Source of the DNA: Bacteroidota bacterium
GTDB lineage: Bacteria > Bacteroidota > Bacteroidia > Chitinophagales > Saprospiraceae
NCBI GenBank assembly: GCA_016124585.1
Contig: WGNL01000011.1
Location: 62,001 to 126,000, forward strand
Reading direction: 5' to 3'
DNA: 64,000 bases
Part shown: piece after piece, positions 18,263 through 26,618 of the stretch
How positions within the stretch are numbered: position 1 is the first letter of the stretch
How the letters are laid out: each line of letters starts with the position of its first letter
Notes under the pieces: model-generated
What the model was told of the DNA's origin: nothing
What the model saw: the letters and a program-made list of their open reading frames with translations, nothing else
Databases searched by the model: none
Made by a program: the position numbers and the translations under genes

Positions 18263-19228
18263 TCAATCTTCTTCCTCGTTGACCTCGGTTTTCAAGTCCC
18301 TGTTGGCGGCAATGCTGGCATTCAGCTCAAAACCTATTTGTAGGATAAGACAATTGAGTTGTATCCAGAGCATCAGTACGATGATGGTGCCGATGGAGCC
18401 ATAAACTTTGTTGTAAGTGCCAAAAGAGTTGACGTAGAAAGAAAAGGCAACAGAAATGGTGATGGAAAGTAGCGTGGCGAGTGTAGCGCCTGGCGTAATC
18501 CATTTGAACCTAGTGCGCAAAGCAGAACCGTAGCGGTAAATGAGGGCTATGCTGAAATAGAAAAGTGACAAAATGACCACCCATCGGAATATTTCGATGG
18601 AACGTTCGGTGGCATTGTTTAGCTTCAACAGGTCTGCTATCCAATTAATTATGATGTCGCCAAGGATGATGAGCAGTACGGAACTGGCAAGTAGTAACCC
18701 CAATTGCATGGTCAGGCCGATTGCGATAAGCCGCTTTTTCCAGGCTGGCCTTTTTTGGAAAACGGCCACATGTGTTTTCTCGAAACCTTGCATCATGGAT
18801 AACATGCCATTCGAAGAGAAGTAAATGGCCAGCACAAAGCCCAAGGATAGAAAACTGGAGCTAGGCTTTACCAATTCCTTGATGGTGGATTGTAGCTCCA
18901 AGCCTGCGTTGTTAGGCATGATGAGGCTGATGTATGCATTGATTTCTTGCTCAAAATTTTCGTAAATGGGCAAATAGGTAGCCACTGTAAACAAAAAAAT
19001 AATAGCGGGAAACAAGGAGAGGAAGAAGCTGTAGGCCATCGCATTGGCCCTCGAGAAGAGCGTGATACGCTTGGATTCGTTATACAAGAACACCATCACA
19101 TCGTAGAGCGGAACACCAAAAAAACCGGGAAACGAATGTGTTTTAGCCCAATTCAAAATCGCCTGCACCCAAGGGTGCCGCTCGAAAGCTTCGGCGATTT
19201 TCGGATAGGATGGTAGGCGAAAACGCAT
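18263..19228 (-). CDS. YihY/virulence factor BrkB family membrane protein
   Basis: 321 residues from ATG 19228 (MRFRLPSYPKIAEAFERHPW); 20 more residues are possible from 19288 but overlap the promoter region. Six hydrophobic segments and the family landmarks RANAMAYSFFLSLFPAIIFLF, LGFVLAIYFSSNGMLSMMQ, RFKWITPGATLATLL and YNKVYGSIGTIIVLMLWIQL identify the YihY/BrkB family, inner-membrane proteins once annotated as RNase BN. The transported substrate is not established. Expressed divergently from the PorP/SprF gene. Confidence 0.92.
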   Translation of the reverse strand: MRFRLPSYPKIAEAFERHPWVQAILNWAKTHSFPGFFGVPLYDVMVFLYNESKRITLFSRANAMAYSFFLSLFPAIIFLFTVATYLPIYENFEQEINAYISLIMPNNAGLELQSTIKELVKPSSSFLSLGFVLAIYFSSNGMLSMMQGFEKTHVAVFQKRPAWKKRLIAIGLTMQLGLLLASSVLLIILGDIIINWIADLLKLNNATERSIEIFRWVVILSLFYFSIALIYRYGSALRTRFKWITPGATLATLLSITISVAFSFYVNSFGTYNKVYGSIGTIIVLMLWIQLNCLILQIGFELNASIAANRDLKTEVNEEED

Positions 19229-19261
19229 GGTGATAGTTGGCTGGTTTTGGTAATTCGTTGG

Positions 19262-19269
19262 CAAATGTA
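19262..19269 (-). promoter_or_regulatory. -7 box of the YihY-family gene
   Basis: On the minus strand TACATTTG is a perfect TAnnTTTG box, 33 bases before the chosen start at 19228. No good -33 TTG is visible at the usual distance. Its position supports the 19228 start over 19288. Confidence 0.45.
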
Positions 19270-19325
19270 GGGAAATCGGGTCAACCACTCGCTTACAGCT
19301 CCAATCCTTTCCCTAACTTCGCAAG

Positions 19326-20279
19326 ATGAAAAAAAACATCCTGCTTGCTTCCCTGGTTTTTGCCTTTTTAGGGGCCAAATCACAAGATATTCAGAGCCTG
19401 AGAGCTTCGCTGATGCAATATCAATTTAATGCCCTGCCGCTTAATCCTGCCTATGCCGGACGGTTGGAGGCAACAAGTTTTGAGGCATTTTACTACGGAA
19501 GTTTTGCTTCGCAACAGCAGGTCAGCCGCTCTGCGATGGTCAGTCTGCATGGGCGTGGCGGTGCTTCACAACAGTTGGGGTGGGGTGGTGTGCTCCAGTT
19601 TCACAACCAGGAATTTTACAACGAACTGAATTTTCACCCAGCTTTTTCAAGGATACTTCGATTATCTTCAGGGAATGTTTCCTTTGGCGCTACTGTCGGT
19701 TTCAATTATTTCGATGTGGATGAAACGGTGCTTACATCCCTCAGTTCCAGTTTTTTTTCCGTGGATGGTGGGGTAGGTGTTTTTTATCACAATCAACGTT
19801 CATTCCTAGGGGTGTCCATGCTCAGTTTTTTTGAAAAAACCTTGTCGACCCAAGATGACAACACCGGCAGCCTGCCCCGTTCCCGCCCTATCAATTTGCA
19901 CATGGGCAGCCTCTTTCGCATCAACGATGATATTTATTTGAAACCTACGCTCTTGTTCCGTTACGCCAATGTTTATGGAATTCCCGAACAAAACTCCATG
20001 ACAGACTACACAGTTGTTTCTGTGGATGCACATGCCAGTGTGTTTGTGCAGGGTACTTATGTGATTGGGCTATTGGCTGGATATTCGCACCCAGAATTCG
20101 GTTTCAACCAGACCCGTTTAGGGCTCTCGGCCACCCTTCTTTTTGGCAATATCCGCTTTGGCTATGCTATCCAATACAACAACCAAGCTGCTAGCTCTGT
20201 CTCTTTGCCAGCCAGCCATACAATTACCGCAGGTTACGATTTTTTTGAAGACCCCGAGGAGGGTAGGCGGGTATTTTGA
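19326..20279 (+). CDS. type IX secretion system PorP/SprF family membrane protein
   Basis: 317 residues. Signal peptide MKKNILLASLVFAFLGAKSQ. LMQYQFNALPLNPAYAGRLE is the typical PorP/SprF start ('npAyaG'). The rest is amphipathic beta-strands of an outer-membrane barrel (HNQEFYNELNFHPAFSRILR, GATVGFNYFD, DIYLKPTLLFRY, GLLAGYSHPEF), ending in FGYAIQYNN and HTITAGYDFF. Family members either belong to the T9SS translocon or anchor partner proteins with OmpA-like domains at the outer membrane. Here it is solitary, with no PorE-like partner next to it, so it may serve one specific secreted adhesin. Confidence 0.9.
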   Translation: MKKNILLASLVFAFLGAKSQDIQSLRASLMQYQFNALPLNPAYAGRLEATSFEAFYYGSFASQQQVSRSAMVSLHGRGGASQQLGWGGVLQFHNQEFYNELNFHPAFSRILRLSSGNVSFGATVGFNYFDVDETVLTSLSSSFFSVDGGVGVFYHNQRSFLGVSMLSFFEKTLSTQDDNTGSLPRSRPINLHMGSLFRINDDIYLKPTLLFRYANVYGIPEQNSMTDYTVVSVDAHASVFVQGTYVIGLLAGYSHPEFGFNQTRLGLSATLLFGNIRFGYAIQYNNQAASSVSLPASHTITAGYDFFEDPEEGRRVF

Positions 20280-20328
20280 GTTGGCAGTGGGTAGTCGAGG
20301 AGTGCAACTCAGGTACTGACTGCCAACT
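20279..20328. repeat. 10-bp inverted repeat between convergent genes
   Basis: AGTTGGCAGT (20279-20288) and ACTGCCAACT (20319-20328) are exact complements around a 30-base loop between the ends of the PorP/SprF and proline dehydrogenase genes. A weak bidirectional terminator is likely. Confidence 0.5.
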
Positions 20329-20329
20329 T

Positions 20330-21586
20330 TCAAATACTCCTTCTTTTCACTTCTTTCATCACCAAAGTCAGCTCCCGGCTCAGGTCACCCGTCATGGAGG
20401 TATTCTCCTGTGTCCGCCGAATCAGGTATGGAATTACTTCCTTCACTTGGCCATACACCATGTATTTTGCTACGTTGTAGCCTGCGGCGGCGAGATTGAA
20501 AGTGATGTTGTCGCTCATGCCGAGCAGTTGGCAGAACTGAAGGTGGGGATGGTTCTTTGGCAAATTTTTCTTTGAAATAAGGGCCGCCATTTGGAGGTTG
20601 CTCTCGGCATTGTGGCTTGCACAACACACAGCTATTTGCTCAAAATTTTCGATGCAGAACTGAATGCCAAGGTTGAAATCGTGGTCGGTAGCGGCCTTGT
20701 TCGGTTGGATTGGGGAGGGATAGCCCATTTCTTCCGCCCGTTTCCGCTCTTTTTCCATGTAAGCACCCCGCACGAGTTTTGCACCTAACAAGTAGCCTTG
20801 CTCTTTGGCGAGATCGAATGACTCGGCGATGTAAGCCAAGCGGTCAGTGCGGTACATCTGAAAAGTATTGAAAACAACGACTTTTTCCTTGTTATAGCGC
20901 TTCATCATGCGGTTGGCTAGGAGGTCGATGGCAGGCTGAATCCAAGTTTCCTCCGCATCAATGAACACGGACATGCCCATCTCATTGGCATGATGGCAAA
21001 TGGCATCAATTCTTTTAAGCACGTTTTTGAACTCCCCTTTTTCCTCTGCACTCAGCGCAGGGTTGCTGCTACTGATTTTTTCCAGCAACTCAAACCGAGC
21101 CAACCCAGTGATTTTTGTACTAATAACTGGTACTGATCCGAGCGTTGCTGCAAAATCAATGGCCCGCAAATTTTCGTTCATCGTGCGGTTGAAATCTTCC
21201 TCATTTTCCTTGGCCTCGGCCCCATAATCCAGCACCGAGTCCACATTCAACTCGTGCAGATGTTCGATGGCAGGAAGTGATTCTAGCAGGGTAGTTCCAC
21301 CGCAAAATTGTTTGAAAATGGTGCTTTTGACTGTTGCTTCAAAAAATGGAAGTGGGATTTTGGTGCCCAGCAAACCTAGTTTGGAGCCGATATTGACAAG
21401 GTGGCGATTGTTCATCATCTTGAACAACCATTGGGTTTTCAACAACTCCTCATCGGATTTCCCGGCAAATGCAATTTGGGTATTGGAAAAATCTAAGGCA
21501 GGCTCACCACCCGGCGATGCACCAAAGGCTTTGGCAATTTTCTCAAGTTGCTCAAGGGATTTTACAGGTTTCCCCTCTTTCTTCAT
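20330..21586 (-). CDS. proline dehydrogenase
   Basis: 418 residues, no signal. It is a monofunctional PRODH with a flavin-binding beta/alpha barrel. LESLPAIEHLHELNVDSVLDYGAE starts the barrel; VSVFIDAEETWIQ-like (MSVFIDAEETWIQPAIDLLA), VVFNTFQMYRTDRL, GAKLVRGAYMEKERKRAEEM and the C-terminal VIPYLIRRTQENTSM are conserved FAD/proline-site motifs. It oxidises proline to pyrroline-5-carboxylate, passing electrons to quinone. No P5C dehydrogenase domain or gene is in the window. The DUF2723 gene lies upstream on the same strand, separated by a hairpin. Confidence 0.93.
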   Translation of the reverse strand: MKKEGKPVKSLEQLEKIAKAFGASPGGEPALDFSNTQIAFAGKSDEELLKTQWLFKMMNNRHLVNIGSKLGLLGTKIPLPFFEATVKSTIFKQFCGGTTLLESLPAIEHLHELNVDSVLDYGAEAKENEEDFNRTMNENLRAIDFAATLGSVPVISTKITGLARFELLEKISSSNPALSAEEKGEFKNVLKRIDAICHHANEMGMSVFIDAEETWIQPAIDLLANRMMKRYNKEKVVVFNTFQMYRTDRLAYIAESFDLAKEQGYLLGAKLVRGAYMEKERKRAEEMGYPSPIQPNKAATDHDFNLGIQFCIENFEQIAVCCASHNAESNLQMAALISKKNLPKNHPHLQFCQLLGMSDNITFNLAAAGYNVAKYMVYGQVKEVIPYLIRRTQENTSMTGDLSRELTLVMKEVKRRSI

Positions 21587-21612
21587 GTATGGTTAGGAGG
21601 AAAGAATGTTAA

Positions 21613-21655
21613 AATGGAGGATTGGATAAGTTGTGAAAATATCCAATCCTCCATT
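21613..21655. repeat. perfect 16-bp inverted repeat between DUF2723 gene and proline dehydrogenase gene
   Basis: The arms at 21613-21628 (AATGGAGGATTGGATA) and 21640-21655 are exact reverse complements with an 11-base loop. It lies just after the DUF2723 stop on the minus strand and probably ends or trims that transcript. Confidence 0.75.
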
Positions 21656-21665
21656 CCAATATTCA

Positions 21666-24600
21666 TTACTTAAAAGGTTCGAACATAGTATCTAATTCCT
21701 TCTTGAATTCTTCATCTTTTTGGCTTTCTACAGCCCGGGTCAGCAGGTCTTTCACATTCATGAATAACTGCAAATCCTGCTCAAAAGTACCATCTTTTCC
21801 TGTAAGTCGTGGATCGAGTCCATTCAAGAAGGTCAATTGCTGCCTAGTTTCTTCAGCTAATATTTTCAAATGTGGCTTGGCTTTTTCGTAGCCCCCAGCA
21901 GCCACCATCACGTTCAGCATCTGCATTGTATTCCAGTCGTACGGGAAATTGTAGTTCGGGAAAGATTGCAGGTATTTTTCGATGAGGTTGACAGCTTTTT
22001 CTTTTTCGCCTTTGTCAGCCAGCCTTCTTGCGCCACGCAACATCACTACCCGCATACTCTGGATGCTTGGGCCGTAGCTGCGGTCAATGAAAGTTGGGTG
22101 TGTATCGAAATTGCCCCATTTAAACTTGTTCATCACGTTGTCGTAGAGCAAATCGGTGTTCACTCGGCCATAACCATAAACGTACAGCCCTTGTTCACTC
22201 TGTGATTTGATTGGTGTGATTCGCAAGCCGAGTCCTTCCAACTGCATGTAATCCTCAAGGCCCAACATTTTATCTGGCCGACAAGTCACGGCGAAGTAAA
22301 CTGGACGGTCATTGATATTTGAAGCAACAACGTCGAGTACAGCCAATTCGTCTTTGGTCAAGTAAGACAGGTCCTTGTTCCCGGTTTTATGGAACGGCAA
22401 TTTCAAAGGAACTTTATCGGTCAGGGTCAGGCTGTCGCCTGGGTTAATACCGAACAATTCACCAGCTTTTGACAGGTCAATTGGAAGGTACACGTTGGCA
22501 GATGGGAAAATCGCATCCACCCGGTTGTTTTTGGAAGTTTTATCCTCACCCGTCATTTCCAACGCACGTTGAGCGGTCATTTCACCAGCATCTTGGTTGG
22601 CTAGATAGTAAACGGCGTTGCGTTTTTTCCCGCGGTAGGCATCCGCTGGTATCGTCAATTTGACAGGTGGTGAATCGTTGATTTTGCGCCGCAACAAATT
22701 GATGTACCAATCCACTTGGATGAGCGAAAGGTTTACTACACGCACATCCCGACGGATGCCCTCCACCTCTTGCGCATACCAAAGCGGATAAGTGTCATTG
22801 TCACCGTAGGTGAAAATAATGGCGTTCGGTTGACAACTGTTCAAGAAGTTGGACGCATAGTCACGGGATGCATAATGTCCAGCGCGGCTGTGGTCGTCCC
22901 AGTTTTGGCTCCCCATGAGGTATGGGGCAGAAAGTGCTAGTACCGTGGCCAAGCCACCAGCACCAAGTCCGCCTATTTTGTCCTTGAGCATATGATAAAC
23001 CGCCAGCACGCCCATGCCAATCCAAATACAGAAGGTAAACATGGAGCCGACCAACACGTAGTCCCGTTCACGAGGCTCGTTTGGTGGTTGGTTAGAGTAA
23101 ATGATGATGCCGAGGCCAGTTATCAGGAACATGGCCATAATGGACATCGCATCTTCTGGTTTTCTGTAAAAATGGAAGAACAAACCGAGCAAGCCAAAAA
23201 TCAAGGGAATAAAGAAATAATGGTTTTTCGATTGGTCGTTCTTCATCGAATCAGGAAGGTTGCGGGCTTTGTAAAGCCGCATTTCATCAATGAATTTGAT
23301 ACCACTTTCCCAGTTACCGCTTTTCACATCCCAAGAATAGTAGCCTTGCTCGGCATTTTGGCGACCAATGAAATTCCAGGCAAAATAGCGCCAGTACATC
23401 CAGCCGAACTGGTAACGGAACATGTAGGTCATGTTGTCCCCGAAGGTGATGCGACCTGTAGGTTTATCCACCCAAGCCCGATATTTCTCAGGGCGGTTTT
23501 GTGAATCATCGCCCATGCGGGGGAAGAGGTGCTTGTCTTCAGGATTGTATTTGTAGGATACTTTCTCGTCGGTGATTTCGTAGCTGCATTCTTCTTTACC
23601 ATTCACTGTTTTCACCACCTGGCCATAGCGTGGCGTGACATCGTTGTCAACAGGATCGGCATCGAAATCAGTGCCATAGAGTAGGGGACGCTCTCCGTAT
23701 TGCTCACGGTTCACATAGCTCAAGAGTCGGATTGGGTCACTTGGCTTGTTCATGTTGACGGGTGGGTCAACATTGGCACGAACCAATACGACGCCGATGG
23801 TTGAGAACCCTACGACCGCCATTAGGGCACTGAAAATCAGCACTTGCAACAAGTGGCGATCTGCATTGCGCAAGCCAAAATGGAATAATAATGCGACAAC
23901 GGGCGAAATCAAAAGGTTTGCCCAACCAAATGCAAAAAAACCATATAAAACGGCTAAGCTGCAAAGTATGATTTGGTCAACTTTACCACGTCGGGAAGCA
24001 TACCGCATTCCGAAGAAAAAGATGGCCATGAGGACTAAGGCAGTTGGTATCAAGCCAGAATTGAAAGGCATACCAAATCCATTGACCATTTGAAGTTCCA
24101 TCCAACTCCACATATTGGCAATCCCTGTGATTACCAAACTTTGAATGGCAGCAATGATGAGAAAACCCATTGCGAAAGCACCCAATGCACCAATATACTT
24201 GTCCTCGCTTTTCCAAGGCAGGTAAATGGCTAAAGCCAAAACTAGCAGTGAGCCTAGACCTTTCATCAGAATTCCGCTTGCGCCGGAGGCGACTACAATC
24301 AGGGTGACCAAAAGGCCAATTGCCAATCCAATGCGAAGCAATACCGAAACAGGCTTGCTGATTTGTATGTCTCTTTTAAAATAATACAACATTGCCAGAG
24401 CGGGGAAGGTCAGCAAGCTCAACAAGTGTACACCAATAGACAGTGCTGCAGCATAAATTGTGAAGACCAACCAGCGGTCATGCTTAGATTCATTAGGTAG
24501 GTTGTACCATTTCAACATGCTCCAGACCGTGAGGCAGGTGAAGAACGTGGACATGGCGTACACCTCCCCCTCTACCGCAGAAAACCAAACGGAAGTGGCA

Positions 24601-25019
24601 AAGGTCATGCACAAACCTGCGACGAGGCCAGCACCTGCCAATGCGATGTTTTGGCCATTGTCGGTTTCACCTTCACGACCTACCAGTGACAACTTGCCCA
24701 AAATAATGGTAATCCAAGCCAGGAACATGGCACCAAACGCCGTGCAAATGCCCGACATGAAGTTGACAGCAAAAGCAATATTTTCAGGATGAGCCTTGGT
24801 ATCGCTGAATGTTTCGGCGAACCAAATGAACATGCGTCCAACCAGCAGGAACAACGGTGCTCCAGGGGGGTGGACAACTTCCTGTTTGTAGGCGCCCAAT
24901 ATGAACTCACCACAGTCCCAAAGGCTACCGGTAGGTTCGGCCGTTTGGAAATAGACGAAAGCGGCAATGGCAAAAACTAGCCAGCCTGTGATGTTACTAA
25001 TTGTTTTTAAGGAATTCAT
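21666..25019 (-). CDS. DUF2723 membrane protein (protein-O-mannosyltransferase-like)
   Basis: 1117 residues. The N-terminus (KTISNITGWLVFAIAAFVYF, TGSLWDCGEFILGAYKQEVV, HPPGAPLFLLVGRMF) is the DUF2723 signature, related to GT-C glycosyltransferases using lipid-linked sugars; the Asp-Cys-Gly-Glu corresponds to the catalytic acidic region of PMT-like enzymes. About 12 membrane helices fill residues 10-420 and 600-720, then a soluble C-terminal part begins. Around residue 735 lies TYGDNDTYPLW with GIRRDVRVVNLSL, also found in the SUMF1 protein at 26619. The last about 130 residues are TPR-like helical. A role in glycosylation of exported proteins is inferred from the family. Confidence 0.9.
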   Translation of the reverse strand: MNSLKTISNITGWLVFAIAAFVYFQTAEPTGSLWDCGEFILGAYKQEVVHPPGAPLFLLVGRMFIWFAETFSDTKAHPENIAFAVNFMSGICTAFGAMFLAWITIILGKLSLVGREGETDNGQNIALAGAGLVAGLCMTFATSVWFSAVEGEVYAMSTFFTCLTVWSMLKWYNLPNESKHDRWLVFTIYAAALSIGVHLLSLLTFPALAMLYYFKRDIQISKPVSVLLRIGLAIGLLVTLIVVASGASGILMKGLGSLLVLALAIYLPWKSEDKYIGALGAFAMGFLIIAAIQSLVITGIANMWSWMELQMVNGFGMPFNSGLIPTALVLMAIFFFGMRYASRRGKVDQIILCSLAVLYGFFAFGWANLLISPVVALLFHFGLRNADRHLLQVLIFSALMAVVGFSTIGVVLVRANVDPPVNMNKPSDPIRLLSYVNREQYGERPLLYGTDFDADPVDNDVTPRYGQVVKTVNGKEECSYEITDEKVSYKYNPEDKHLFPRMGDDSQNRPEKYRAWVDKPTGRITFGDNMTYMFRYQFGWMYWRYFAWNFIGRQNAEQGYYSWDVKSGNWESGIKFIDEMRLYKARNLPDSMKNDQSKNHYFFIPLIFGLLGLFFHFYRKPEDAMSIMAMFLITGLGIIIYSNQPPNEPRERDYVLVGSMFTFCIWIGMGVLAVYHMLKDKIGGLGAGGLATVLALSAPYLMGSQNWDDHSRAGHYASRDYASNFLNSCQPNAIIFTYGDNDTYPLWYAQEVEGIRRDVRVVNLSLIQVDWYINLLRRKINDSPPVKLTIPADAYRGKKRNAVYYLANQDAGEMTAQRALEMTGEDKTSKNNRVDAIFPSANVYLPIDLSKAGELFGINPGDSLTLTDKVPLKLPFHKTGNKDLSYLTKDELAVLDVVASNINDRPVYFAVTCRPDKMLGLEDYMQLEGLGLRITPIKSQSEQGLYVYGYGRVNTDLLYDNVMNKFKWGNFDTHPTFIDRSYGPSIQSMRVVMLRGARRLADKGEKEKAVNLIEKYLQSFPNYNFPYDWNTMQMLNVMVAAGGYEKAKPHLKILAEETRQQLTFLNGLDPRLTGKDGTFEQDLQLFMNVKDLLTRAVESQKDEEFKKELDTMFEPFK

Positions 25020-25152
25020 GTAGGTGAAAATGGTTGGAAATTAAACTTGCGCTACCTGATTTTGAATGGGTAATTGATTGATACTCAACGCCAAATTTCA
25101 AAGAAGAAGAATATTGACGGGCAAATGCAGGTAGCCCTTCCAAAAAGCTGCG

Positions 25153-25160
25153 CAAATGTA
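25153..25160 (-). promoter_or_regulatory. -7 box of the DUF2723 gene
   Basis: On the minus strand TACATTTG is a perfect TAnnTTTG box, 133 bases before ATG 25019. That leaves a long 5' leader in the 25020-25150 gap, which otherwise shows nothing I can name. Confidence 0.5.
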
Positions 25161-25267
25161 TAAAAGAGTTTGGTTTTTTTAGTTACTGTTAGACAGTGGG
25201 TTGTTTACAGTTATTAGCCGCAAATAAGGCATTGGCCATTAAAATGCCGTTTGTCCGACCGATAAAT

Positions 25268-25933
25268 TCAATGCACTTCCCCTAAAAACTGCCAAAGCTC
25301 TTCCATCTCATTGGCGGAGCGGCCTGCCGGTTGCTCAAAACTGAGGCGGAAGCCCGGTAAAGTATCGGGAAGGTCGCTGAAGCGTCCTTGATGACGAAAG
25401 GCAGTATCGGCAAGTGCCTCCGAAGACAGGCTGGCGGGGGCAACGTTTTTGACCATGGAAGGCCGCACATTCACACGGCTGACGGGGGGCTTAGTCGCAG
25501 TATCGGCTACGGGCAGCGCCACTTCTTTGTAAATGGTATCTGTCGTGTTTACGTAAACGGTTTCGGTGCGTAGGGATTCAGACATTGGTTTTTGAAGTGC
25601 AAAATGAGCGGCCAGCAACAATGCCAACCCTGCCGCTGCCTGCCAAGCGGGCAAACGGTATTGCGCCAGCCGTACCAAAATACCAGTCCGTCGAACTGGC
25701 AGCGGCTTAGGCTGCTGCCGCAATGCAGTCAACAAGCGTTCCCGAATAGCCGGGTTGGGTGCTGGACTTTGCTTGAGGACCGCTCGGCTCCGGTTCAAAA
25801 CTTGATGCAAATGCTGGTATTGCCATTCTGGCATCTCCGCCAAAACGGCTTCTTTTTCCGAAGTGGACAACAGTTCAAACGGCCGTTCAGCCAACAACTG
25901 CTTCATGGATATATCTTTACTGTTTTTCATCAT
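25268..25933 (-). CDS. probable anti-sigma factor, single-pass membrane protein
   Basis: 221 residues. It begins MMKNSKDISMKQLLAERPFE and has a helical cytoplasmic half (SEKEAVLAEMPEWQYQHLHQ, APNPAIRERLLTALRQQ). One membrane helix lies at about 93-112 (PAWQAAAGLALLLAAHFAL). The periplasmic half is Pro/Ser/Ala-rich (about 120-221). It lies 62 bases downstream of an ECF sigma gene on the same strand, the normal position for a sigma regulator. No zinc HxxxCxxC motif of ZAS anti-sigmas is present. A possible alternative start is ATG 25906 (MKQLLAERP). Role inferred from position and topology. Confidence 0.7.
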   Translation of the reverse strand: MMKNSKDISMKQLLAERPFELLSTSEKEAVLAEMPEWQYQHLHQVLNRSRAVLKQSPAPNPAIRERLLTALRQQPKPLPVRRTGILVRLAQYRLPAWQAAAGLALLLAAHFALQKPMSESLRTETVYVNTTDTIYKEVALPVADTATKPPVSRVNVRPSMVKNVAPASLSSEALADTAFRHQGRFSDLPDTLPGFRLSFEQPAGRSANEMEELWQFLGEVH

Positions 25934-25995
25934 TTTTAAATTTGATGCATTGTTTTTGGGTAAAAGATTTTCTCCAAAAACCTTAATACCACAAC

Positions 25996-26562
25996 CTAAA
26001 AAGCACTAGCAAACGCCCGCAGCTTGTGTCCCAGTTTTTTTAAAGTGTAAAACATCCTAGACTTCACGGTGCCTTCCGGGCAATCCAGTATTTCAGCAAT
26101 TTCCCGAACGCTCAATTCTTCTTGGTAGCGCAATACAAAGCATTGGCGCTGTGTTTCGTCCAGTTCGCCGAGAGCTTGGTGCAGTTGCTCCGCAAAAACT
26201 TGATTGTCAAAATCTTCCGAAAAGTTTTCACTTAAAAAATCGTCCACACTAGGTGGTGCCGCTTGTCTGGAAGTACGTCGGTACTCATTTTTTACCATAT
26301 TTCCTGCTACGGCATACAGCCAAGTCGAGAACCGCCGCTCTGGGTCGAAAAGGGAAGTTTTTTCAACTACTTTCATGAAAAGCTCTTGCGTGAAATCGTC
26401 GGCCCGGTGTGCGTCATTGCCCAATAGTCGATAAAAATAGCGGTGCATCCGGTCGCTGTAACGATTGTACAACTCCTCAAACGACGCTTCGCAGCCATCG
26501 CTGGCAAGGCGTCGCATCAGCTGCTCGTCGGAAAGGGTTTGGTATGTTTTATCGCTTGACAA
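25996..26562 (-). CDS. ECF-type RNA polymerase sigma-70 factor
   Basis: 188 residues. Region 2 covers about 20-95 (SFEELYNRYSDRMHRYFYRL, DDFTQELFMKVVEK, RFSTWLYAVAGNMVKNEYRR). Region 4 covers about 130-180 (LDETQRQCFVLRYQEELSV, REIAEILDCPEGTVKSRMFY with the recognition helix). A short acidic linker separates them. It should direct transcription of a regulon controlled by the downstream anti-sigma-like membrane protein. The SUMF1 gene lies 56 bases upstream on the same strand. Confidence 0.95.
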   Translation of the reverse strand: MSSDKTYQTLSDEQLMRRLASDGCEASFEELYNRYSDRMHRYFYRLLGNDAHRADDFTQELFMKVVEKTSLFDPERRFSTWLYAVAGNMVKNEYRRTSRQAAPPSVDDFLSENFSEDFDNQVFAEQLHQALGELDETQRQCFVLRYQEELSVREIAEILDCPEGTVKSRMFYTLKKLGHKLRAFASAF

Positions 26563-26618
26563 AAGTTTATGATAAATCCTGAGGGTATTAATTTATTGTT
26601 TTAATGCTGGTAACAACC